NCBI GenBank assembly: GCA_025454395.1
Contig: JALOOM010000005.1
Location: 62,001-126,000, forward strand
Direction of reading: 5' to 3'
Length of the DNA: 64,000 nt
Origin: Elainella sp. Prado103
Lineage (GTDB): Bacteria > Cyanobacteriota > Cyanobacteriia > Elainellales > Elainellaceae
The notes below the pieces were generated by a model. That model had not been told where the DNA came from, made no database searches, and saw nothing but the letters and a program-made list of their open reading frames with translations. Shown here one piece after another: positions 1 through 8,211 of this stretch; the first letter of the stretch is position 1; the number at the start of each line of letters is the position of its first letter. The translations under genes and the position numbers were made by a program.

Positions 1-327
1 CTTCTTCTGCTGAAACTGACCAAACTGAAGCTGATACACCGTATCCTCTTTGTCAGCTTCGATCTTCAAGTTGGATCGGGGATAGGACACGCAGAGTAGT
101 GCATAGCCCTGAGATTGGAGTTCAGGACTGACTCCCATGCCTTCTGTTTGATCCACTTCGCCTGCCAAAATTTGGGCTGCACAAGTTGTACAAACGCCCG
201 CGCTGCAAGAAAAGGGCAGATCAAGACCAGCCGCTTGAGCTGCCGCGAGCACCGTTTCGTCTTCGGCAACTTGCAGCAGATGGGAAGTGCCTGCATGAAG
301 AATTTCAACCTGGTAGGTATTTGCCAT
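1..327 (-). CDS. 2Fe-2S plant-type ferredoxin (3' end outside window)
   Basis: Small soluble electron carrier of the plant/cyanobacterial [2Fe-2S] type. Translating from the ATG at 327 gives 109 codons with no stop before the window edge, so the C-terminus is missing. The cluster-binding loop is CSAGVCTTC (Cys41, Cys46, Cys49), with the fourth ligand at Cys79, which is the canonical C-x4-C-x2-C...C pattern. Photosynthetic PetF usually has a CRAGACSTC-like loop and ends near residue 97. This protein differs in the loop and runs past residue 109, which suggests a secondary ferredoxin paralogue with a C-terminal extension rather than the main photosystem I acceptor. A longer reading in another frame of this strand lacks the cysteine pattern and is a shadow. 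The family call is secure; the specific redox partner is unknown. Confidence 0.9.
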   Translation of the reverse strand, partial: MANTYQVEILHAGTSHLLQVAEDETVLAAAQAAGLDLPFSCSAGVCTTCAAQILAGEVDQTEGMGVSPELQSQGYALLCVSYPRSNLKIEADKEDTVYQLQFGQFQQKK

Positions 328-418
328 AACAACACAAAGCGGGGATCATGCCCCACCGATCCAATTCAATAGTGACCTCTTTAACCAATAGCAGATTGGA
401 GACGCATCCGACCAAATC

Positions 419-454
419 TCGATCCAAATTTCGATCCAAATTTCGATCCAAATC
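419..454. repeat. 12-bp tandem repeat, 3 copies
   Basis: Unit TCGATCCAAATT, three copies (the last with one change), between the ferredoxin gene and the small gene at 476-664. One of many short tandem repeats in this window. Confidence 0.85.
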
Positions 455-475
455 TCGATCGAAGAATTGACCGTT

Positions 476-664
476 TTACAGAGCGGGGAAGGTGCGTTTG
501 AATTCTTCAATCAGCTCGTCAATTTCTTCAAGGGCCTGGTTGACATCGATCCGTAAAGTGCCCAAGTTGGGCTGTTCTAAGAGTCGAATCAGGGTTTCGC
601 GCTTCTGCTCAATGAACTGAACGCGCTGGCGTAAGGCTTGGATATCAGGCTGAGCGTTGGTCAT
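476..664 (-). CDS. Small hypothetical protein, 62 aa
   Basis: Unrecognised short acidic protein predicted to be mostly helical (heptad-like text such as QALRQRVQFIEQKRETLI, then ALEEIDELIEEFKRTF), so a small coiled-coil or helical hairpin is likely. There is no signal peptide or membrane segment. The ATG at 664 is preceded by CGAGGCATT, a GAGG ribosome-binding site at good spacing. An upstream in-frame GTG at 697 would add 11 residues and has no comparable site. Gene reality is supported by the RBS and regular helical composition only; function unknown. Confidence 0.6.
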   Translation of the reverse strand: MTNAQPDIQALRQRVQFIEQKRETLIRLLEQPNLGTLRIDVNQALEEIDELIEEFKRTFPAL

Positions 665-717
665 AATGCCTCGTTTTGACTGGGTTTGTGAACTCACTCT
701 GGGGAAATCTGGTCACC

Positions 718-757
718 GATGTCTATCGATGTCTATCGATGTCTATCAATGTCTAAG
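718..757. repeat. 10-bp tandem repeat, about 4 copies
   Basis: Unit GATGTCTATC, three exact copies and a fourth degenerate one, in the divergent spacer between the 62-aa gene and the DUF2854 gene. Confidence 0.85.
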
Positions 758-849
758 GGCGAGCTTGCCCCAAGCCTGATCCAATTCGGATCGGCCGTTA
801 GAGCCAAGATGGTGAATAATTGTTAAGTATACGATTCACTCCATGCACC

Positions 850-1425
850 ATGTTACGTCAAATTTCTTTAGGAACTGTGGGTTTAGTGGTTGGTGGCATC
901 CTTTCGGTGATCGGATTTGCCGCCTATGCTGGGGATAATGCGACGTTAAACCTGGTGGGTTTTTTCTACGGCATCCCCATTTTATTAGGAGGGTTGGCTC
1001 TCAAATCAGCCGAACTCAAGCCTGTGCCCTATTCTCAACCTTTGTCTCCAGAGGTTCTTGCCCTGCGAGAACAGCAAGCTACCTCAACCCAGAATCAGAT
1101 CCGCAAAGATGTCACCCGTTACCGCTATGGACAGGAGGCCCATCTGGACAGTTCGTTGGAGTATCTGGGTTTAAGCCCTACGGATGAGGAACGGCCGATG
1201 CTGCTGGCGATTCGAGAAGAAGCCACCGATGGAGCCTATACCCTTGTCCTGGAATTTGACTCGCCTTTAATTGATCTGGCTGTCTGGCAGAAAAAACAGG
1301 AAAAGCTCGATCGCTTCTTTGGTCAGGATGTCAAGGTAGTGGTGTCACAGCCCGAAGAAGAGCAAATTGAAGTAGCTCTCATCGCCATGCCGAGCCGTGA
1401 ACCTGAGCCTGTGTCGAACCCTTGA
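850..1425 (+). CDS. DUF2854 family membrane protein
   Basis: Conserved cyanobacterial/plastid protein of unknown function (DUF2854), 191 aa from the ATG at 850. Two hydrophobic segments at about residues 4-27 and 33-50 place the N-terminus in a membrane; the remainder (PYSQPLSPEVLALREQQA..., then a DSSLEYLGLSPTDEERPML region) is soluble and probably cytoplasmic or stromal-side. The open frame extends upstream to a TTG at 820, but the ATG-initiated MLRQISLGTVG start matches the family beginning immediately before the first membrane helix. It stands alone between divergent and convergent neighbours. The family assignment is from recognition of the sequence; no biochemical role is established. 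Confidence 0.8.
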   Translation: MLRQISLGTVGLVVGGILSVIGFAAYAGDNATLNLVGFFYGIPILLGGLALKSAELKPVPYSQPLSPEVLALREQQATSTQNQIRKDVTRYRYGQEAHLDSSLEYLGLSPTDEERPMLLAIREEATDGAYTLVLEFDSPLIDLAVWQKKQEKLDRFFGQDVKVVVSQPEEEQIEVALIAMPSREPEPVSNP

Positions 1426-1484
1426 TCGGTGAAGAACCTGACTTGAGATCTCAATCTCCCGAAAGGCTCAGAAGGTAATCGCCT

Positions 1485-2069
1485 CTAGAAAGCAGATCCA
1501 GGCTGTTTGAGAAACTCGATCTCAGCAGCGGTGCTTGCTCTTTCTAAAATGCGGTTGCGGTGGGGAAAGCGACCAAACTGTTGAATCACCCGTTGGTGGC
1601 GCAGGGCATAGTCGTACACATCAATTAGGTCTGGAGCGGTTTGGGTCAAGGCTTGGAAGAGATCAACCGATCGCTGCTGATCGGTTAAGTCTTCACTGTG
1701 TTCAAACGGTAAATAAACGAAAATTCGCTCGATCGGTAGCAGTTGTTGATCATAGCCTTGCTCTACTGCAAATTGTGCCACTTGCCTGGCCTGAGGATCG
1801 GTCGCAAAAGCTTGGGGGGTATCCCGAAACATGTTGCGAGAAAACTGGTCGAGTAGCAGAATCAACGCCAAGCAACCTTGTGGTGTGTGTCGCCAATGGT
1901 TGAGCTGACCTGCCGCCGCCTGAGTGTAAATGTCTTGAAAATCTCGCTGGATCGCGGCATCTAATTCAGGCTGTTTGCCGAACCAAACTTGGCACCGCCG
2001 ATCGTAGGTGGCTTCTTCTCCTGTGCTAAACCAAAACTGCAAAATTTCCTGGATGGGTTGATCGTCCAC
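1485..2069 (-). CDS. DUF924 family protein
   Basis: 194-aa soluble protein of the DUF924 family, an all-helical TPR-like fold found widely in bacteria, function unknown. Seen: the N-terminal ILQFWFSTGEEATYDRRCQVWFGK block, the central CLALILLLDQFSRNMFRDTPQAFATD block and the IERIFVYLPFEHSEDLTDQ block, which are the family's hallmark segments. Length is normal. The start is a GTG at 2069 with AGGA about 8 nt upstream; no ATG lies before the first conserved block. The gene converges on DUF2854 and appears monocistronic. Confidence 0.85.
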   Translation of the reverse strand: MDDQPIQEILQFWFSTGEEATYDRRCQVWFGKQPELDAAIQRDFQDIYTQAAAGQLNHWRHTPQGCLALILLLDQFSRNMFRDTPQAFATDPQARQVAQFAVEQGYDQQLLPIERIFVYLPFEHSEDLTDQQRSVDLFQALTQTAPDLIDVYDYALRHQRVIQQFGRFPHRNRILERASTAAEIEFLKQPGSAF

Positions 2070-2244
2070 AAGGTCTATCCTGGGAAGCTTGGAAGCTCTA
2101 TGAAGTCGTGCTCAAAATGAAGTCGTGCTCAAAGTATTAGAAGATTTCTCAAGCGCAAGAATTCATTAAAATCGCTGTCGAAATGCTTGGAGGCACAGAA
2201 TGCTGTGCCTATACAAAATATTAAATTCAGGCTCTCCCCTCCTG

Positions 2245-2622
2245 TTAAGGCGATGGGGTTGCAGTCGAACCAGGAAGCGGTTGGGTTGCTGCAGCCGGAC
2301 TGGCAGGATTGCTCTGCTGCTGAATCATCTGAAGTTGTCGCTGCCGGAAGTCGGAGGCTTCACTCCCCAGGCTTTCCTGCTGATCCTTACCGTATTCTGA
2401 AACTGTGCGGATGTTGCCCAACTGGACACGATGCATCATGTCAAAGAACGGCTCATAACCACTGTTCTGGTTCGAGAAAGGATCGGAGGTTTGCTGGCGG
2501 CTGACATCTAATGGGTCTGTACCCTGGGCAACAGCGGGCTGAGTTGCAATCCAGCCCCAACCACCGATCAGAATGCCGCAGCCCAAACCCGTGAGTGTTT
2601 GTCGTTTGTTCATCTTTGGCAT
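2245..2622 (-). CDS. Secreted hypothetical protein with signal peptide
   Basis: 125 aa from the ATG at 2622, chosen because GAGGAG lies 10 nt upstream (2633-2638); an upstream in-frame GTG at 2640 lacks a site. Residues 1-33 form a signal peptide (KRQ, hydrophobic core, cleavage likely after ATQPAVA). The mature part includes DPFSNQNSGYEPFFDMMHRVQLGNI and a Gln/Ser-rich segment, ending in a Pro/Ala/Thr-rich tail. No known domain is recognised. It is probably exported to the periplasm or thylakoid lumen. The mature motif looks conserved in kind rather than random, but function cannot be inferred. Confidence 0.65.
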   Translation of the reverse strand: MPKMNKRQTLTGLGCGILIGGWGWIATQPAVAQGTDPLDVSRQQTSDPFSNQNSGYEPFFDMMHRVQLGNIRTVSEYGKDQQESLGSEASDFRQRQLQMIQQQSNPASPAAATQPLPGSTATPSP

Positions 2623-2903
2623 GATCTCAAATCTCCTCACAAAAGACTTTTCGCAGTTTGCAATTGACCTGATATGGGTTAGCTCCTGGAACCGAGTTGG
2701 CCATCAGGTGAGGCAGCGTACTCAACCGCAAGACGCAACTGGCGATCGAATTGCTCCCCGATCTCTCCAAAGTGTAGCGAGATTTTTGAGGTTTGCATCG
2801 TTGGATCCAGAGCATCGCCAAATTGGGATTGTTTTATGGGGTTGAGCTGATTGCTGATTATAGTTAAACCAGTTCACCCACGCAGCAAACAAAGGATCGC
2901 CCG

Positions 2904-3791
2904 TTAAGCAAAGGATCGGCGCAATAAAGGCCGAATGCTAAGCAGTGCTACCGTACTGAAACCCAAGAGGATCAGCAGAGAAGTTCCCAGCGAGATCGCG
3001 CCAAAGGGAGCCTGCATCACAATGCTATTCCAGCCCCAATTGCTGTGGGTGTAGATATAGCGAATGGGTTCGATCGCGTAGCTGAGGGGGTTGAGGCTGG
3101 CCACAACTTGCAGCCAGGGCGGCATAAAGGAAAGTGGGGCCAGGGCGGTGCTGGCAAATAGCAAGGGAAGATTAGTGACAAAAATCACAGCAATCAGTTC
3201 GATATGTCCGGGCAGAGCAAAAGCTAGTCCTAGGCTGAGGGCAGTCACGCCGAGCACCAAGGTCATAACAATCAAAAGAACGAGCCCTAGCCCACTGAGA
3301 CTCGGCAATCCAGCTCCGAGAACCGCACTCATGCCCAGAATCACCACGGTTTGGATCAGACTCAATGTGGCAATAAAGATGGCAGAAGCGAGAACGATCG
3401 AGAATCGAGAAGCCAGGGGAGCCACCAGCAGCCGGTTCAGGAAACCAAATTCTCGATCGAACATCACTGGGAGTCCAGCGTTGAGGGCTCCTCCGAATGC
3501 AGTAAAAACAATGACACCTGCCGCCAGAAATTGCCCATAATTTTGACTGCTGCCAAATAAGCCCTGGGGCACATTTTGAAATAATGCTCCAAACAAGATC
3601 AACCACATGACAGGTTGAATAATGCCTGCAAGCAGGGTAGATGGGCGACGCTGGAGTTGGATGAAGAGGCGACGGGTCAGGGCAAGCGTTTCTTGGGCAA
3701 AGTCACCATAGTCAGACTGCCTCGCCGTGGCTTGAGGTTGGTTTGAAAGCGGGTTCGTTGGGGTTGGAGTAGGAGTAATAGTTTGACTCAT
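2904..3791 (-). CDS. ABC-2 type transporter permease
   Basis: 295-aa integral membrane protein of the ABC-2 (DrrB/NodJ-like) permease family. It has a soluble N-terminal tail, a first helix around residues 53-75 (LLAGIIQPVMWLILFGALF), a periplasmic loop, then about five more helices. The segment GALNAGLPVMFDREFGFLNRLLVAPL is the typical ABC-2 signature between helices 2 and 3. Such proteins pair with a separate ATPase to export drugs, lipids or polysaccharides. No ATP-binding gene is adjacent, so the partner must be elsewhere and the substrate is unknown. The ATG at 3791 is the only reasonable start. Confidence 0.88.
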   Translation of the reverse strand: MSQTITPTPTPTNPLSNQPQATARQSDYGDFAQETLALTRRLFIQLQRRPSTLLAGIIQPVMWLILFGALFQNVPQGLFGSSQNYGQFLAAGVIVFTAFGGALNAGLPVMFDREFGFLNRLLVAPLASRFSIVLASAIFIATLSLIQTVVILGMSAVLGAGLPSLSGLGLVLLIVMTLVLGVTALSLGLAFALPGHIELIAVIFVTNLPLLFASTALAPLSFMPPWLQVVASLNPLSYAIEPIRYIYTHSNWGWNSIVMQAPFGAISLGTSLLILLGFSTVALLSIRPLLRRSFA

Positions 3792-3871
3792 CTTGTCTGC
3801 CTCTAATTTGGCGCTTCAAGCTTGTTTTAAGCCTAGCGTATGTGGGGATGGCTTGGAAGGTTGAGGCACTA

Positions 3872-3951
3872 GGATTGGGTCAAACAGGGATTGGGTCAAA
3901 CAGGGATTAGGTCAAGCAGGGATTGGATCAAACAGGGATTGGATCAAAGCA
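3872..3951. repeat. 16-bp tandem repeat, 5 copies, in gene-free stretch 3792-4176
   Basis: Unit GGATTGGGTCAAACAG repeated five times with a few substitutions (WGGGTC versus WGGATC versions). It lies upstream of the divergent permease and NTF2-like genes. The rest of 3792-4176 is AT-rich (4096-4160) and could hold the promoter of the NTF2-like gene; no clear -10/-35 pair was fixed. Confidence 0.9.
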
Positions 3952-4176
3952 AGAGGGTCAGCGGGAGGTCGAGCCTGTTGAACTTGATATGTGTCACCTG
4001 CATATGCCTCAAAAGGGTTATGTGTCAAAAGGGCAGGTGGCTGAGTCTGTTGACTTCTAGCCGTTGCAGCATTAGCCAACCAATTGATGAATAAGCTACA
4101 TGTAATCTATAGATCAATTAGAAGATCAATAGATTATATAGATTAATCCAGATCTATATTTCGGTTGGGTGTAATC

Positions 4177-4590
4177 ATGTCAGAAGCCAGCTTTCAAACA
4201 CTGCAAATCGCTGAAAATGCGTTTCAAGCCTTTTCTCAAGGACTCAGGAGTGGAGATTGGGTGCCTTTTCTGAATCAATTGAGCGATGATTTCACCTTTT
4301 GGTTTCCGGCTGGGCCGTTCAAAGGGTGGAATCAGGGCAGAGAAAGAGCACATGAATTCTTCAGTTTAGTCTCTGTGATGTTTCCGGAAGGGCTAACACT
4401 GACTATCCAGCAAATTACCTCTAATACCACCACGGTTGTTTATGAAGTTCAATCTCAGGGTATGCTAAAGGGATATCCCTACCAGAATCAGGCTGCGATC
4501 GCCTTTGAAGTTAGAGATAACAAGATTTATGCTTATCGGGAATATCTAGGCGTTATTTTTCAACTGGAACCGTCGGTGGGGGAAGACTAG
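4177..4590 (+). CDS. NTF2-like (SnoaL-type) protein
   Basis: 137 aa, one NTF2-like cone-shaped domain. Seen: an N-terminal helix pair with FQAFSQGLRSGDWVPFLNQLSDDFTFWFPAGPFKG, a pattern typical of SnoaL-like ketosteroid-isomerase-fold proteins (A-x3-GDW-x-P-F...DD-x-x-FW-P), then beta strands (TVVYEVQSQGML, AIAFEVRDNKIYAYREYLG). Such domains bind small hydrophobic ligands or act as isomerases/hydrolases, but substrate cannot be told. The ATG at 4177 is chosen over an in-frame TTG at 4165. It may be co-transcribed with the gene 37 nt downstream. Confidence 0.75.
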   Translation: MSEASFQTLQIAENAFQAFSQGLRSGDWVPFLNQLSDDFTFWFPAGPFKGWNQGRERAHEFFSLVSVMFPEGLTLTIQQITSNTTTVVYEVQSQGMLKGYPYQNQAAIAFEVRDNKIYAYREYLGVIFQLEPSVGED

Positions 4591-4626
4591 GGATATCTCC
4601 AACCCCGTGAATGCCTAAAGAAAACT

Positions 4627-5304
4627 ATGAATATGTACAGCTCCAATGCGACTGATCGCAGGATTAGTTTGAGGAATTTCAAGAAAACCTATAATTTGCG
4701 GGTGAGAGGCACGGATGCAATTTTCTTGGCTGGCCGCACGGATGTGACGATCCCACAACTTGGACGATCATCTACCAATTTCCCTCTGCTCCGGCATTCC
4801 TACATTCGCTCTGATTTTTTATCTGAAACAGTCCCTAAATCGATTCCAACACGGGCTGGTAGAGCATTTACGTTTAGAACAACAGGCACGATCGATTTTT
4901 TTAATGGTAGTGCTAGTCGTTATATTCCTGATGGTGGAGTTCCAAACGGCAGCAATCTATTTGGATTGGGTGGCATCAGCGGGTATCGAGGGGCAGAAGG
5001 AGCTTTGGTCGGAGTATTTTTGAGTGCTAAAAATCCAGCCACCCAAGCTACGCCCAGAAGGCTTAACTTCACCTCTCAAAGGTTAGGATTGTCATTCGAA
5101 CAACTCTCTCCAAAATTAGGACAAGTGTTCTTCATTGGCGATGGTCGTCCAGGAAACGGTAGCGATCGACAACAAAAATTTATTGCTCCTCCAGGGGCAA
5201 CTCGGCTATTTGTGGGAATTGCGGATGGTTTCGGATTTGATGGGCTACCAGGGGCGTATGAGGATAATGATGGGGCATATCGGGTCGTGATCACTCGGCG
5301 ATAG
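4627..5304 (+). CDS. Hypothetical protein with LecA (PA-IL)-like C-terminal domain
   Basis: 225 aa, not securely assigned. The N-terminal third contains NLRVRGTDAIFLAGRTDV, resembling an opening seen in cyanobacterial secreted or repeat proteins. The C-terminus (APPGATRLFVGIADG followed by AYEDNDGAYRVVI) resembles the calcium-binding end of galactose-binding PA-IL/LecA-like lectins, where Asn and Asp residues near the end coordinate calcium. No Sec signal peptide is visible, and the start ATG at 4627 has only a weak AAAGAAA site upstream, so export, if any, would be non-classical. It follows the NTF2-like gene closely and converges with the pentapeptide gene. The lectin suggestion is inference from a short motif. 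Confidence 0.6.
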   Translation: MNMYSSNATDRRISLRNFKKTYNLRVRGTDAIFLAGRTDVTIPQLGRSSTNFPLLRHSYIRSDFLSETVPKSIPTRAGRAFTFRTTGTIDFFNGSASRYIPDGGVPNGSNLFGLGGISGYRGAEGALVGVFLSAKNPATQATPRRLNFTSQRLGLSFEQLSPKLGQVFFIGDGRPGNGSDRQQKFIAPPGATRLFVGIADGFGFDGLPGAYEDNDGAYRVVITRR

Positions 5305-5342
5305 CTACCTTAAATATGAGCCAAAATGTATCAAGTATATAT

Positions 5343-5861
5343 TCAGCGACAGCCTAACGACTCGCGAGTTTCAACCCCTGTCACCGAATTGATCCCCTCA
5401 GCAGTGCGGCAGAGCTGGATGATTTGATCGCGATCCAGCATGGCATCACTAAAGTCGGCCCCCGTTACGGTGGCTCCCCGGAAGCTCGTTTTCAGCAGCA
5501 TGGCCGAAGTCAGCACGGCATCCGTCAGGTCAGCTCCAGACAAATTGCTGAGGTAGGCAATCCCGTCACTGAAGTCTACGCCTCGCCAGTTAGCCTGACT
5601 CAAATTGGCTCCGTTGAAGACCGCTCCCCGGAGATTAGCTCCACTGAAGTTTGCCCCTACCAGCCGGGCATCCCCAAACTCAGCCTGTACTAAATCCTGC
5701 CCTGAATAATCCTGGGTGGTAGCTGCCACATCATCAAAAGCACGAATGGCTCCTGAACTGGCCGCATCAACCGGTTGGGCGATCGAAAATAGGAATGAAA
5801 TGACCAAAACCAGTGCCAGAAGAGTGGACTGACACCGCCGCCGCAACTGAAGCAAGCCCAT
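5343..5861 (-). CDS. Thylakoid-lumen-type pentapeptide repeat protein
   Basis: 172 aa from the ATG at 5861 (AAAGG immediately upstream; an in-frame TTG at 5873 is less likely). A signal peptide occupies about residues 1-34 (LALVLVISFLFSIAQPVDA, cleavage after VDA). The mature protein holds about 17 pentapeptide repeats of the A(N/D)LxG type, for example LVGANFSGANLRGAVFNGA, forming a quadrilateral beta helix. It ends with a two-cysteine tail (LCRTAEGINS...ESLGC) that is characteristic of lumenal pentapeptide proteins related to plant TL17/TL15 and their cyanobacterial homologues. Location is therefore probably the lumen or periplasm; molecular role is not established. Confidence 0.85.
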   Translation of the reverse strand: MGLLQLRRRCQSTLLALVLVISFLFSIAQPVDAASSGAIRAFDDVAATTQDYSGQDLVQAEFGDARLVGANFSGANLRGAVFNGANLSQANWRGVDFSDGIAYLSNLSGADLTDAVLTSAMLLKTSFRGATVTGADFSDAMLDRDQIIQLCRTAEGINSVTGVETRESLGCR

Positions 5862-6134
5862 AGCCTTTCTCAAAATTTTACTTCATAAACCGTTACACAA
5901 TCCTATTTTACGCGGAGTCTGCCCCTAAACCAAGTTTTCTGGCGATCAGTTTTCGATGATCAAATCACCCGTTTCCCATCTACGCATGAATTCAGCCTGA
6001 GTCTAGCTGGATTAGCAACTCCAGGTTCGTCATACTAGAGACAGGCTGCAAGCTATTCTCATACAGGTTGAGCGAGCAGAAGGTTGAACTGACGGGTGTT
6101 TCTCTGGGCTTGGGCATACTACAACATGGAATCC

Positions 6135-6206
6135 TTTCGGTAACTGGGTTGCTTCGGGTAATTTCATTACTTCTAGCGACTTTGTTTCTTCTAGTAACTT
6201 TGTTGC
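6135..6206. repeat. Degenerate 18-bp tandem repeat, 4 copies, in gene-free stretch 5862-6255
   Basis: Four degenerate 18-bp units, the clearest being TTCTAGCGACTTTGTTTC and TTCTAGTAACTTTGTTGC. The repeat creates a spurious minus-strand reading with a six-residue period. The remaining part of the spacer between the pentapeptide and ligase genes shows nothing else recognisable. Confidence 0.7.
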
Positions 6207-6255
6207 TCTTCAAGCAGCGCTATCCACCGAGTGAAATAGGGTGAAACACTCCACC

Positions 6256-8052
6256 ATGATCGAGATTGCGACCCAGAGTGGTGCCTTTATTGCATTTGCC
6301 ACAGTAGCAGAAGCGGTGAATGCAGCAACCAGTCAGACTGAAAAAGTATTGCTATTACAGTCCTACTTTTCCCAGTTGTGGGATGACCACTTACTGCATA
6401 GTGTCCGCTATTTTGCCGGACAGGCTTTCCCAGTGCATGATCGGCTGGCACCCCCGATCGGAGAAATCACCTTCATCTCTGCTTTTTCGGTCATCTCAGG
6501 GATGGAACCCGCTCGACTGGCCCATTGCTCTTCTCAAAGTGGAAGTCTGGCGGAGGTTGCCGCTACCGTGCTGACTCGCCAAACCGCACCCATCCTGACC
6601 CTGGAGGATGTGGCGATCGCGATCGAACAACTCTGCAAAACCAAAGGCAAACGGCGGCTGAATTGGGTGATTCGGTTATTAGAACGTGCCACTCCCCTGG
6701 AAGCCCAATATTTAGTGAAGTTACTCTCCAGTGATCTATCGATCGGGCTGGAAGAAGAAATAGTGGAACTGGCGATTGCTCAACAGACTGGGCAACCCCT
6801 TCAGCAGGTGCAATGGGCTCATACTCTATTGGGCGATCTGGGTAAAACAGCAGTATTGGCTCGGCACCGGCAGTTAGATCAGGCACGGATGCAGCTATTT
6901 CAGCCGATCAAGTTTATGTTAGCCGCTGTCCCCGATCCAGCACAAGTGTTGCAGTCGTTGCCGCGAAAATATGCCGTTGAACCCAAATATGATGGGATCC
7001 GGGCTCAAGCCCACATTGCTCCTGCCGATCGAGCCAGCGATGCCTTACATGACACCGTATTTGCAGGTATTCGGGTGGCATTGTTTTCCCGAACCCTGCA
7101 AGAAATTACCGCTGATTTTCCCGATCTATTGATGCCACTGGCCGCCTTAACCCCTCGCGCTTTGATCAGTGGCGAAACAGCCGGGTTGATTTTAGATGGT
7201 GAGATTGTGCCCTGTCAGGCTGGACAGATTTTACCTTTTGCTGCTCTTCAACCCCGCCTCAGCCCCATAAATCCAGATGAAGCGGTCGCTGCGATGCCAG
7301 TTCGATTTATGGTTTATGACATTCTCTATAAAGATGGAGTTGTGTTGATCGATCGACCTTATGGAGAACGGCGTAAGATGCTGGAAACCCTGGCATTGGA
7401 GACCTTGGCAATCGAAACTGAGCAAATCCAGATCGCTCCCTCTCACTGCCTGTTTGATTTCCATGGATTGGAACGCCATTATCGCCAGATGCGAATGCAG
7501 GGTCAGGAAGGCTTAATGGTAAAAGACTTCCAATCGCCCTATCGCCCTGGCCGACGGAGCCCAGACTGGTTGAAGATTAAACGTCCAATTGCCACTCTAG
7601 ATGTAGTGGTGACTGCTGCCGAGCTTGATCCTAACATTCATCCCTCCCTATTCTCATGCTACGCCATTGCAGTTCGTGCTAGCGATACCGATCCATGCCT
7701 ACTCAACGTTGGTAAGCTTTGCCTAGACTCATCTGCTTTAGCAGATCTAGAAACATTATCCAATTGGGCAATTCAACATACTATTGAGGAATTTGCCAAT
7801 GGGCAAGTGCGGTTAGTGGAGCCTCAAATCATTCTTGAGGTTGTGTTTGATGCCTTGCTGCCTTCATCTCGCTACAAAGGCGGGTATATGCTAGAGGATC
7901 CCAAACTGTTACGAATCCGATCGGATAAATCGGTTCAAGAGGTGGATACGTTAGCGATCGTGTCCGATTTGGCAGAACTACAAGCAGAACTACAAGCAGA
8001 ATTGCAAACAGAATTGCAAACAGACGCATGGTGGCACTCTCGCACATCATGA
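6256..8052 (+). CDS. ATP-dependent DNA ligase
   Basis: 598 aa from the ATG at 6256 (an in-frame GTG at 6241 would add five residues). Order: N-terminal DNA-binding domain (about 1-225), adenylation domain with motif I EPKYDGIR (nucleophile Lys244), then EGLMVKDFQSPYRPGRRSPDWLKIKR (motifs IV and V), then an OB-fold domain (TLDVVVTAAELDP... LLRIRSDK). This is the DNA ligase I-like class that seals nicks using ATP, distinct from the NAD-dependent LigA used by all bacteria for replication; cyanobacterial copies are accessory and probably act in repair. The last about 25 residues are a tandem ELQAELQA/ELQTELQT repeat that is probably a recent DNA repeat expansion and not part of the catalytic fold. 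No ligase-associated nuclease or helicase is adjacent. Confidence 0.92.
   Translation: MIEIATQSGAFIAFATVAEAVNAATSQTEKVLLLQSYFSQLWDDHLLHSVRYFAGQAFPVHDRLAPPIGEITFISAFSVISGMEPARLAHCSSQSGSLAEVAATVLTRQTAPILTLEDVAIAIEQLCKTKGKRRLNWVIRLLERATPLEAQYLVKLLSSDLSIGLEEEIVELAIAQQTGQPLQQVQWAHTLLGDLGKTAVLARHRQLDQARMQLFQPIKFMLAAVPDPAQVLQSLPRKYAVEPKYDGIRAQAHIAPADRASDALHDTVFAGIRVALFSRTLQEITADFPDLLMPLAALTPRALISGETAGLILDGEIVPCQAGQILPFAALQPRLSPINPDEAVAAMPVRFMVYDILYKDGVVLIDRPYGERRKMLETLALETLAIETEQIQIAPSHCLFDFHGLERHYRQMRMQGQEGLMVKDFQSPYRPGRRSPDWLKIKRPIATLDVVVTAAELDPNIHPSLFSCYAIAVRASDTDPCLLNVGKLCLDSSALADLETLSNWAIQHTIEEFANGQVRLVEPQIILEVVFDALLPSSRYKGGYMLEDPKLLRIRSDKSVQEVDTLAIVSDLAELQAELQAELQTELQTDAWWHSRTS
7972..8019. repeat. 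12-bp in-frame tandem repeat in ligase 3' end, 4 copies
   Basis: Unit GCAGAACTACAA and its variant GCAGAATTGCAA; encodes the ELQA/ELQT repeat of the ligase C-terminus. A period of 12 keeps frame. Confidence 0.9.
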
Positions 8053-8211
8053 TGGGAATGATCACCGTGAGCCACCCCACCGTGAGCGATATCACCATTG
8101 GATAAAGCTAGACCCAATTGAGTGAAATCTATGCAGGTTCAAGCAGGAAAGAGCGATTGAGCGAGAACGAGCAGGTTACTATAGAACGAAAGCTGTGACT
8201 CAGATCTCTCT

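Noticed and set aside
66-356. 96-aa frame opposite the ferredoxin region
   Set aside because: A shadow frame; the frame that carries CSAGVCTTC and a fourth Cys is the real gene.
3891-4094. 67-aa plus-strand frame
   Set aside because: Starts inside the 16-bp tandem repeat and has no plausible protein character.
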